Positions 1-7,077 of a stretch of DNA of 64,000 bases are shown in pieces (positions within the stretch are counted from its first letter, which is position 1; every line of letters starts with the position of its first letter). The notes under the pieces were generated by a model. The model did no database searches and had not been told where the DNA came from. It saw nothing but the letters and a program-made list of their open reading frames with translations. Both the position numbers and the translations under genes were made by a program. Source of the DNA: Xanthomonas sp. DAR 35659 (GTDB taxonomy: Bacteria; Pseudomonadota; Gammaproteobacteria; Xanthomonadales; Xanthomonadaceae); NCBI RefSeq assembly GCF_041242975.1, contig NZ_CP162488.1:4950001-5014000 (forward strand). The letters are read 5' to 3'.

Positions 1-551
1 ATCGCCAGCGCGATCGCCACCAGCACGGTGAGCTGCTGCAGGAACGGCACGCCCGCGACCACGCCCAGCGACAGCACGATGATCTCGGCGGACAGGATGA
101 AGTCGGTGCGGACCGCGCCCTTGATCTTGTCCTTCTCCAGCGCGACCACGTCCACCTGCGTGTCGGCCAGCGCCTGCAGCTGCTGCGCATGCCGCTGCGC
201 ATCCTCCTCCTTGGAATGCAGGAAGCGGTGCGCCAGCTTCTCCACGCCCTCGAAGCACAGGAACGCGCCGCCGATCATCATCAGCGGAGTGATCGCCCAC
301 GGCAGCCAGGCGCTGATCGCCAGCGCCGCCGGCACCAGGATCGCCTTGTTGAGCAGCGAGCCCTTGGCCACCGCCCATACCACCGGCAGCTCGCGGTCGG
401 CGCTGACCCCGGTCACCTGCTGCGCGTTCAACGCCAGGTCGTCGCCGAGCACGCCGGCGGTCTTCTTCGCCGCCACCTTGGTCAGAACCGCCACGTCGTC
501 GAGCAGGGTGGCGATATCGTCGAGCAGGGTGAACAGGCTGGCGCCGGCCAT
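1..551 (-). CDS. DUF808 (YedI-like) membrane protein, 3' end outside window
   Basis: Reverse reading from the ATG at 551-549 gives 183 codons that stay open to the window edge. The protein begins [19 protein letters not shown] and continues with [18 protein letters not shown], which is the conserved start of the DUF808/YedI family of inner-membrane proteins of unknown function (usually about 300 residues). A hydrophobic stretch at residues 70-100 and another at 155-180 fit membrane segments. The ATG is the natural start because the family N-terminus begins right there. It is divergent from the dihydroxyacetone kinase gene, 137 bp away. The C-terminal third is missing only because the window ends. 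Confidence 0.85.
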   Translation of the reverse strand, partial: MAGASLFTLLDDIATLLDDVAVLTKVAAKKTAGVLGDDLALNAQQVTGVSADRELPVVWAVAKGSLLNKAILVPAALAISAWLPWAITPLMMIGGAFLCFEGVEKLAHRFLHSKEEDAQRHAQQLQALADTQVDVVALEKDKIKGAVRTDFILSAEIIVLSLGVVAGVPFLQQLTVLVAIALA

Positions 552-688
552 GGGGGGATTCCATTCGGGGGTGAGCGGAGATTCTCGCCGATTCCGCCGC
601 ACAGGTGGGTGAGCGGCGCGGCCTCAGCCGCGCATAACGCAGGCTCGGTTACCGTGCGCCGCAGACCCGCACCGCACAGGACCTTCGC

Positions 689-2314
689 ATGGACCAGTTC
701 CTCACCGCGCCCCGCGCCATCGTCGACGACGTGCTCGACGCCGTCGCCGCGCTGCAACCGCTGCTGCGTTCGGACCCGGCCAGCGGCACCCGCATCGTGC
801 TGCAGGCCGAGCGCGACCCCGCGCAGGTCGCGGTGCTGTCCGGCGGCGGCGCCGGCCATGAACCGGCGCACGCCGGCTTCGTCGGCCCGGGCATGCTCAG
901 CGGCGCCATCGCCGGCGACCTGTTCGCCTCGCCCGGCGTGGAAGCGGTCCTGGCCGCGATCCGCGCCTGCGCCGACGCGCCCGGGGTGCTGCTGGTGATC
1001 AAGAACTACACCGGCGACCGGCTCAATTTCGGCCTGGCCGCCGAGCGCGCCCGCGCCGAGGGCATCGACGTGGCCAGCATCCTGGTCGCCGACGACATCG
1101 CCCTGCCCGACGCCGCGCAGCCGCGCGGCATCGCCGGCACCGTGCTGGTGCACAAGTACGTCGGCCACCTGGCCCGCGAAGGCGTGGCGCTGGCCGAGCT
1201 GACGCGGCGCGGGCAGGCCTTCGCCGACCGCCTGCTGTCGCTGGGCATGGCCCTGTCCAGTTGCACCGTGCCCGGCCAGCACGCCGGCCGCCGCGCGCCG
1301 GAACTGGGCCTGGGCATCCACAACGAGCCGGGCACGCGCAAGGTGCAGCCGGCCTCGGTCGAGGAGGCGCTGGCCTTAGTGCTGGAGCCGCTGCTGGCCC
1401 AGGCCGATGCGCGCTACGGCGCCGACGCGAAACTGGTGCTGATGCTCAACGACCTCGGCGGCTGCTCCACCCAGGAACTGGGCGTGCTGACCCGGTTGGC
1501 GCTGCAGCACATCGGCGTGGCACGCGTCGCGCTGATGACATTGCCGGCGGCGCTGATGACCTCGATGGACATGCACGGCTTCTCGGTCACCCTGGCGCCG
1601 GCCGACGCCGACGTGCTCGCCGCGCTGCAGGCGCCGGTGCAGACCCTGGGCTGGCCGGGCGTGCGCGTGCCGCATGCGCCCAGCCACTTCGCCCCCGCGT
1701 TGTCGCGCAGCGACGCGCACCGGCATGGCGCCCGCGATGCGCGGCGCGGCGCGGCCCTGGCCCGGGTCGCGCAGGCGCTGATCGCCGCACAGGCGGAGCT
1801 GGACGCGCTCGACGCGCGCACCGGCGACGGCGATGCCGGCAGCACCTTCGCCGCCGGCGCCCGCGCGCTGCAGCAGGCGCTGCACGAGGACGCGCTGGCG
1901 ACGGGCGAGGCCGCCGCGCTGGCGCACGGCCTGGCGGCGACGATCGAACGCAGCATGGGCGGCTCCAGCGGCGTGCTGCTGTCGATCCTGCTCACCACCG
2001 CGGCGACCGAGCTGGAGGCCGGACGCGGCTGGGTGCCGGCGCTGCGGGCCGGCGTGGCGCGGATGCAGCACTACGGCGGCGCGCAAGCGGGCGACCGGAC
2101 CATGCTCGACGCGTTGCTGCCGGCGCTGGAGGCGCTGGCGCGCGGCGACGGTCACGCCGAGGCGGCGCGCGCCGCCCGCGCCGGCGCCGACGCCACCGCA
2201 CGCCTGGACCAAGCCCGTGCCGGCCGCTCGGCGGCGGTACCGGCGGACGCCTTGCGCGGCGTGGTCGATCCGGGCGCCGAGGCCGTGGCGCGCGCCTTCG
2301 CGGCGTGGGAATGA
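689..2314 (+). CDS. dhaKL: Dihydroxyacetone kinase, DhaK-DhaL fusion
   Basis: Single-chain ATP-dependent kinase (541 aa) that makes dihydroxyacetone phosphate. Residues 1-330 are the DhaK domain: SGGGAGHEP at 51-59 forms the substrate pocket, and His211 in GIHNEPG is the residue that binds the ketone covalently in this family. Residues 355-541 are the DhaL domain, with the Mg-ATP motif TGDGDAGSTF at 378-387. Domain fusion with ATP use (rather than PTS-dependent DhaK/L/M) is the Citrobacter/eukaryote arrangement. No other dha gene is adjacent. The product would join the glycerol pool made by the glp operon at 46.6-52 kb. The last 17 bases of the coding region recur downstream at 2876 as part of a duplicated block. 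Confidence 0.93.
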   Translation: MDQFLTAPRAIVDDVLDAVAALQPLLRSDPASGTRIVLQAERDPAQVAVLSGGGAGHEPAHAGFVGPGMLSGAIAGDLFASPGVEAVLAAIRACADAPGVLLVIKNYTGDRLNFGLAAERARAEGIDVASILVADDIALPDAAQPRGIAGTVLVHKYVGHLAREGVALAELTRRGQAFADRLLSLGMALSSCTVPGQHAGRRAPELGLGIHNEPGTRKVQPASVEEALALVLEPLLAQADARYGADAKLVLMLNDLGGCSTQELGVLTRLALQHIGVARVALMTLPAALMTSMDMHGFSVTLAPADADVLAALQAPVQTLGWPGVRVPHAPSHFAPALSRSDAHRHGARDARRGAALARVAQALIAAQAELDALDARTGDGDAGSTFAAGARALQQALHEDALATGEAAALAHGLAATIERSMGGSSGVLLSILLTTAATELEAGRGWVPALRAGVARMQHYGGAQAGDRTMLDALLPALEALARGDGHAEAARAARAGADATARLDQARAGRSAAVPADALRGVVDPGAEAVARAFAAWE

Positions 2315-2516
2315 CCTCTCTCTCGTGCAATTGTTGTGTAGGAGCGGCTTCAGCCGCGACAGGGATCCTGCCGGAAGTTTCTGTCGCGGCTGAAGCCGCT
2401 CCTACAACAGCCTCGATCCGGCGCGATCACGACCGGCTTATTGCGCCTCGGCCGCCTGCGCATCGCGCAGCGCCCGCGCCACCGCCTGCAACGAGCCGTG
2501 TACCGAGCCGGCCTGC
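2292..2516. repeat. Direct repeat copy 1 flanking the low-GC gene
   Basis: This block begins with the 3' end of the kinase gene (GCGCCTTCGCGGCGTGG, 2292-2308). It runs through a REP dyad (2338-2405) and ends with a copy of the 3' end of the XAC2610-like gene (about 2419-2516). The same order recurs at 2876-3108. The REP and the gene-tail part are nearly identical between copies; the short stretch between the kinase tail and the REP has diverged. Confidence 0.8.
2338..2405. repeat. REP dyad
   Basis: Two 23-bp REP units in opposite orientation (2338-2360 and 2383-2405), each starting or ending with TAGGAGCGGCTTCAGCC or its complement, separated by 22 bp. Together they form a long hairpin just after the kinase stop codon. 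By position it could act as a transcription terminator. Confidence 0.85.
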
Positions 2517-2517
2517 T

Positions 2518-2868
2518 TTAGGGCGACTGCAAAAATTTGTGGTCGAGGTAGTCAAAAAGGCTCTCAGCCACGCACTCGGCATGCTCCTTTTTCACAATCA
2601 GCGAAAATACATAATGCTCATCCACTGCCGCATGAGCATCGGGGTGTGATATCAAAAAGAAGTCCAAATACGACTCATATATTTTGCGCACTGATTCTGA
2701 AATTATCTCCAGCGGTACGCGCAAATTTGTCACGTCATAAAACACTCTGCTGTACTCTCCATCCACATCCTCAATTGAAATGAATGGGGATTTATTTCTC
2801 TCGCACCAAAGCCAGTGAGATGCGTCATCGTTTTTCTTGTATGTGAATTTCACCACTGCTCCTGACAT
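2518..2868 (-). CDS. Low-GC orphan protein of unknown function
   Basis: A 116-residue protein (MSGAVVKFTYKKNDDASHW...) with ATG at 2868. Base composition is sharply different from its neighbours: AT-rich codons such as AAA, TAT, ATT and TTT are common. I do not recognise a family. It is soluble, with no signal peptide, an acidic middle (EDVDGEYSRVFYDV) and alternating hydrophobics typical of a small alpha/beta fold. The size and foreign composition fit immunity-type or other horizontally acquired accessory proteins, but nothing in the sequence proves that role. It is bracketed by 225-bp direct repeats (2292-2516 and 2876-3108), so it appears to be a recent insertion between the kinase gene and the XAC2610-like gene. 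Confidence 0.7.
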   Translation of the reverse strand: MSGAVVKFTYKKNDDASHWLWCERNKSPFISIEDVDGEYSRVFYDVTNLRVPLEIISESVRKIYESYLDFFLISHPDAHAAVDEHYVFSLIVKKEHAECVAESLFDYLDHKFLQSP

Positions 2869-2875
2869 TTGAAGT

Positions 2876-3108
2876 GCGCCTTCGCGGCGTGGAGATAGCC
2901 TCCATCCTCCCTGCAGCGGCTTGTGCTTGTGTAGGAGCGGCTTCAGCCGCGACAGGCCCCTTCCGGAAGTTTCTGTCGCGGCTGAAGCCGCTCATACAAC
3001 AGCCGCGATCCGGCGCGATCGCGACCGGCTTATTGCGCCTCGGCCGCCTGCGCATCGCGCAGCGCCCGCGCCACCGCCTGCAACGAGCCGTGCACCGAGC
3101 CGGGCTGC
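2876..3108. repeat. Direct repeat copy 2 flanking the low-GC gene
   Basis: Second copy of the block at 2292-2516: a kinase 3'-end remnant (2876-2892), a REP dyad (2931-2953 and 2975-2997), then the genuine 3' end of the XAC2610-like gene (3030 onward). Here the kinase tail is only a vestige lying next to the low-GC gene, which shows that the whole junction was duplicated when that gene arrived. Confidence 0.8.
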
Positions 3109-4184
3109 AGCGCCAGCGTCTGGGTCTTGCCGCGCACCGCGACCTCCATCCGCTGCGGCGCGCCGTGCGCATCGCCGACGATGCGGTAGGTGGTGTCGCC
3201 GCGGTCGAAACTGAGTACGTGGCGCTCGGCGTCGTAGTCCATGGCCTCGCGTTCGGCGTCCGGATACAGCAGATCGACCCGCTGCTGCGCGCCGAGCGCC
3301 GCGTAGTACGGCCGCGTCGCATCGTTGCCGTTGGTGAACACCACGATGCGCTTGCCGGCCGGCGCCAGGCGGAATTCGAGCAGGATCCTGCGCTCGCCCG
3401 CCGCGGTGCCGCCGTCCTCGTCCCACAGGTAGCGCTTGTCGGCCACGCGCTTGCCGCCCTGGTCGCGGTAGCGCGTCTCCTGGGCCAGCCCCGACGACGC
3501 GCCGGTCGCGTCCTCGACGATCTCGCGCTCCAGCAGTGGCTCGCCGTTGCGCACCGAATAACTCGCGACCTGGTGCCAGCAGCAGCCGTCCTTGCTCATG
3601 GTGCGGATCTCGCGCGCCTGCGCATCCACCTCGAACAGGCCGCAATTGCTCTGCGCCAGCTCGGTGAAGCCGGGGCTGGCCTCGAAACCGTCGGCGCTGC
3701 CCAGGTACACCTGGTAGGAGGGACCGTGGTAGCAGCTGTTCTGCCCGTCCATCAGCGCCAGGTCCTTGATCCCGTCGAAGTTGAAATCGGCGTAGATCAG
3801 CACGCTCTGCTCGCCATAGGGCAATTGCTGCACATTGGCCTTGACCTTGCCGCCCTTGGGGCTGGTGTCCAGCACCAGTTCGGGCGAGGCCACTTCGATC
3901 AGCGGCGTGGCGCTGCCGCGCGCGAACACGCGCACGATGCCCGGACGGAACACCTCGTCGCTGTCCTGCACTTCCAGCGTCGCCCGGTAGCGCTCGGAGA
4001 AATCCTGCACGTCGTAGCTGCGGCGCTTGCTGGCGGCAAAGGCCTGCGCGTCGAACGCCTCGCCGACATAGCGTTCCGTAGGCGCCGCCGTGGCGGCCAG
4101 CGGCAACGCGCACCACAGCGCCAGGCACGCGCACGCCGACCGGAAACCGAAACGACGCAGGACACGCGAAACGACGGAGGACAT
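3030..4184 (-). CDS. XAC2610-like exported protein (possible T4SS-effector immunity type)
   Basis: 384 residues from the ATG at 4184, with a signal peptide (hydrophobic 16-33, Ala-rich cleavage region near residue 34). The region around residue 128 reads YADFNFDGIKDLALMDGQ followed by NSCYHGPSYQVYLG, a calcium-loop/beta-propeller-like motif. I associate it with XAC2610, the periplasmic immunity protein that blocks a lysozyme-like type IV secretion effector in Xanthomonas citri. That family link is from memory of the motif, not a search. No effector gene is next to it in this window. The last 90 bases were copied to 2419-2516. The start is favoured over upstream in-frame codons because it directly precedes the signal peptide. 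Confidence 0.6.
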   Translation of the reverse strand: MSSVVSRVLRRFGFRSACACLALWCALPLAATAAPTERYVGEAFDAQAFAASKRRSYDVQDFSERYRATLEVQDSDEVFRPGIVRVFARGSATPLIEVASPELVLDTSPKGGKVKANVQQLPYGEQSVLIYADFNFDGIKDLALMDGQNSCYHGPSYQVYLGSADGFEASPGFTELAQSNCGLFEVDAQAREIRTMSKDGCCWHQVASYSVRNGEPLLEREIVEDATGASSGLAQETRYRDQGGKRVADKRYLWDEDGGTAAGERRILLEFRLAPAGKRIVVFTNGNDATRPYYAALGAQQRVDLLYPDAEREAMDYDAERHVLSFDRGDTTYRIVGDAHGAPQRMEVAVRGKTQTLALQPGSVHGSLQAVARALRDAQAAEAQ

Positions 4185-4264
4185 GGCGGCAATCCTTGCA
4201 GGTGGCGAAACGCAAAGGGTAAGGCCGGTCGCAACGCCGGAACAGGGGCCGCGGGCCAACGGCG

Positions 4265-4405
4265 TCAGAACAGCATGCGCGACAGGGCCTGCAGGACGCT
4301 GCGCGCCTCGGTGGCGACGCCGCCGCCGTCCTCGCCCAGCCAGGCGACCGCGAGCAGCACCACGACCACCGCCGAGACGCGTAACGCGAGACGGCGCAAG
4401 CTCAT
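4265..4405 (-). CDS. Small single-span membrane protein
   Basis: 46 codons beginning MSLRRLALRVSAVVVVLLAV: two arginines then one strongly hydrophobic helix (residues 10-23), then a polar tail. It lies 80 bp upstream of the XAC2610-like gene on the same strand and could be co-transcribed with it. Too short for firm gene prediction. Support is the typical positive-inside, single-helix layout and GC3-rich codons. No function can be named. Confidence 0.4.
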   Translation of the reverse strand: MSLRRLALRVSAVVVVLLAVAWLGEDGGGVATEARSVLQALSRMLF

Positions 4406-4792
4406 CGCGCGATGCCCATGCCGGCCGGGCGCGTCCGCGCGCACCTGCCGGGTTGCGACAACGCGGCGACCGTCCTGCGACGGCCACCGCCACCTCCTCC
4501 GCTGCCTGGCAGCGTTTCTCATGCTTCGCCCCGCCGCACGGCGTTCTTCCCCATGCATGCCTGCTATCGCTGCGCGGCAGGATAGGCGGCGGCACCGGCT
4601 ATCCCGTGGACAAGCAGGGTGGAAGACGGCCCGCAGCCCGGGCTCGCCGCGCCTGCCGTCGTCGCAGCCGCCAGTACCTGCGCCCGTTGCACGCAAGGCC
4701 ACCATCCCGCACCCGCGCGAAGCGGATTCACCGCGCGACGACCCGTCCGTCGCCACACTCGTCGGCGACTTTCGACCCTGCCCGGAGCCACC
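4406..4792. other. Intergenic region without recognisable gene
   Basis: Divergent promoter region between the small membrane protein (minus) and the UbiB-family gene (plus). I see no REP, no convincing reading frame and no clear regulatory motif. Confidence 0.5.
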
Positions 4793-6481
4793 ATGAGCGC
4801 GACGCCCGACGCTGCGGACACCCCGCACGTGGTCGGTGGCCTCAGCCGCCGTACCCAGATCCTGCGCCTGCTGCTGCGCTACCGCGGTTCCGGGGTGTTC
4901 TCCGGCATGGACGTGGAGGCCGCCGACGCCGAGCACGCGCTACCGGAGGGCACTCCCGAGCAGTTCGTCAGCGACCTGGAAGCGCTCGGCCCGACCTTCG
5001 TCAAGCTCGGGCAGATGCTGTCCACGCGCCCGGACGTGGTGCCGCCGGAATTCGCCACCGCGCTGGAACGGATGCAGGAGAACACCACGCCGATTCCGGC
5101 CGAACGCATCCGCGAGATCGTCGAGGCCGAACTCGGGGTGGCGGTCAACAAGGCCTTCTCCGCCTTCGACGACACCCCGCTGGGCACCGCCTCGCTGGCG
5201 CAGGTGCACCGCGCCGCGTTGCGCGACGGCACGCCGGTGGCGATCAAGGTGCAAAAACCCGAGGTCGCCGCGCAGGTGCGCTCGGACCTGGAGGTGCTGA
5301 AGAGCTTCGCCAACGCCGCCGACAAGCTGACCGGCCTGGGCCGGCGCATCCGCTTCGCCGACTGGCTGGCCGAGTTCGGCAAGGCGCTGCTGGCCGAACT
5401 GAACTACGAGGCGGAGGCGGAGAACCTGGCGCGCTTCGGCGACCACCTCAAGCCGTTCCCGCAGCTGTGGGTGCCGCAGCCGATCTGGGACCTGAGCAGC
5501 CGCCGGGTGCTGACCATGCAACTGGCCGAGGGCGTGCGCGTGGACCGGATTTCCGGCCTGCGCCGCACCGAGCAGCCGATGGACGACCTGGCCGCGGCGC
5601 TGGTGCGCGGCTATCTGGACCAAATGTTCGTGCACGGCGAGATCCATGCCGATCCGCATCCCGGCAACCTGCGCGTGCTCGGCGACGGACGCCTGGCGAT
5701 CTTCGACCTGGGCATGGTCGCGCACGTGCCGCCGAAGCTGCGCGAGCGCCTGCTCAAGCTGCTGTTCGCCGCGGTCGACGGCCGCGGCGAGGAAGTGGCC
5801 GAGGAGACCATCGCGCTGAGCACGCGTCTGGAGAATTTCGACGAGGACCACTACCAGCGCGAGACCGGGCAGATGATCGCGCGCTACGCCGCGCACGACG
5901 CCACCTCCGAGGGCCGCGTGGTGCTGGACCTGGTGCGCATCGCCACCGCCTACGGACTGCGCACGCCGCCGGAGCTGAGCCTGCTCGGCAAGACCCTGCT
6001 GAATCTGGAAGCGGTGTGCCGCGCGCTGTCGCCCCACCTGGACACGCGCAGCGTGGTCGAGGACCAGTTGCAGCACGTGATGCGCGCGCGGCTGAAGAAA
6101 TCGCTGTCGGCGGCGAACCTGGCCAGCGAGGCGATGGAGATGCAGGCGCTGCTGCGCGAGGGGCCGCGCAAGCTGTCGGACATCCTGACCCTGGCCGCGG
6201 AAAACCGGCTGCAGGTGCGCGTGGCGGGGCTGGAGGAATCGCGGCTGATGGAGAGCCTGCAGAAGATCGCCAACCGCGTCGCTGCCGGCATCGTCACCGC
6301 CGCGCTGATCCTGGCCTCCACGCAGATGATGCGCATCGACACCGGCGCCAAGCTGTTCGGCTACCCGGCCATCGCGATGGTGTTGTTCCTGCTCGGCGTG
6401 GTGCTGGGCCTGGGCATCATCGCCAGCGCGGTGCTGTTCGACCGGCGCACGCGGGTGCGCGAGGAACGCGGCCGGCGCTAG
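4793..6481 (+). CDS. ABC1/UbiB-family atypical kinase
   Basis: 562 residues from the ATG at 4793. The start is chosen over upstream in-frame codons because the family N-terminus begins here. Hallmarks of the UbiB/ABC1/COQ8 fold are visible: KLGQMLSTRPDVVP at 71-84 (KxGQ motif), the alanine-rich nucleotide loop TASLAQVH, the lysine of VAIKVQKP, the catalytic-loop equivalent HADPHPGNL, and FDLGMV in place of DFG. Two hydrophobic helices at the C-terminus (about 500-545) would anchor it in the inner membrane. Members support ubiquinone biosynthesis or act as ATPases on isoprenoid lipids. No other ubi gene is adjacent, so this may be a paralogue and not the housekeeping UbiB. Confidence 0.88.
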   Translation: MSATPDAADTPHVVGGLSRRTQILRLLLRYRGSGVFSGMDVEAADAEHALPEGTPEQFVSDLEALGPTFVKLGQMLSTRPDVVPPEFATALERMQENTTPIPAERIREIVEAELGVAVNKAFSAFDDTPLGTASLAQVHRAALRDGTPVAIKVQKPEVAAQVRSDLEVLKSFANAADKLTGLGRRIRFADWLAEFGKALLAELNYEAEAENLARFGDHLKPFPQLWVPQPIWDLSSRRVLTMQLAEGVRVDRISGLRRTEQPMDDLAAALVRGYLDQMFVHGEIHADPHPGNLRVLGDGRLAIFDLGMVAHVPPKLRERLLKLLFAAVDGRGEEVAEETIALSTRLENFDEDHYQRETGQMIARYAAHDATSEGRVVLDLVRIATAYGLRTPPELSLLGKTLLNLEAVCRALSPHLDTRSVVEDQLQHVMRARLKKSLSAANLASEAMEMQALLREGPRKLSDILTLAAENRLQVRVAGLEESRLMESLQKIANRVAAGIVTAALILASTQMMRIDTGAKLFGYPAIAMVLFLLGVVLGLGIIASAVLFDRRTRVREERGRR

Positions 6482-6485
6482 GGGC

Positions 6486-6520
6486 TGGGAGTCGGGAGTC
6501 GGGAGTCGGGAGTCGGGAGT
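6486..6520. repeat. GGGAGTC tandem heptamers
   Basis: About four head-to-tail copies of GGGAGTC just after the UbiB-family stop codon. Related GGGAATC-type runs occur at 23346-23385, 23505-23603, 44095-44125 and 60995-61024, always between genes. Confidence 0.75.
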
Positions 6521-6599
6521 CGAAGCATTCCGAAGCCATCGCCACCATGCAAGCCGGGGTGCACCTCGGCCAAGCAGGCGATCGCGAAGGCGCAGGCGG

Positions 6600-7007
6600 T
6601 TAACCGAGCCACTGATTGTCGAGGGACCGCCGACGCACGTCGGCAAGCAACGGGAACGACGCGCCTGCCAGCCCGGGCAGCTTCTTTTCGTAGTTGTTGA
6701 TGCTGGCTTCGAAGAAGTCGAAGAACGCGCGGCCCATGATCCGGCGCTGCGCGGCCTTGCTTCGCTTGTGCGGAAGCAGGCGCTCCTCTTCGATGGACAC
6801 GTCCAGGACGAGCGTCCTGTCTTTCGCATGGGAGCGGCGGAACGTCGTCCTCCCGATGCTGCGCGGCAGACAGCGCAGGCAGATTCCTAGGTCCCACTCC
6901 AAGGACGGTTAGCGCGTCTCGACGATCGCGCCCAGCGCGGTCAACTCGTCGGCTATCTCGAACACCTTCGTCCAACTCGGCGAATCGGACGTGATGTCTC
7001 ACCGCAT
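6600..7007 (-). pseudogene. Decayed small protein gene with two in-frame stops
   Basis: Reading the minus strand in one frame from ATG at 7007 gives M-R-stop (TGA at 7001-6999), then DITSDSPSWTKVFEIADELT and on to ETR, a second stop (TAA at 6911-6909), then PSLEWDLGICLRCLPRSIG and on to SLDNQWLG with a real stop at 6602-6600. The frame is continuous over 136 codons and the pieces read like one soluble 135-residue protein, so two nonsense changes are the simplest explanation. Only the last 100 codons remain open (alternative TTG start at 6902). I do not recognise the family. Size and style resemble small immunity-type proteins, which is only a suggestion. Confidence 0.6.
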
Positions 7008-7077
7008 ACGCGCCTCCCGCCGCCCTGCTTGAACGCACTGCCCCACGACCCGGCCATCGCGATCGTGCGCCGCGACC

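Noticed and set aside
689..2314. Many long antisense frames over the kinase gene and other GC-rich genes
   Set aside because: High GC removes stops from shadow frames; their composition (Arg/Ala/Pro runs) shows they are not genes.
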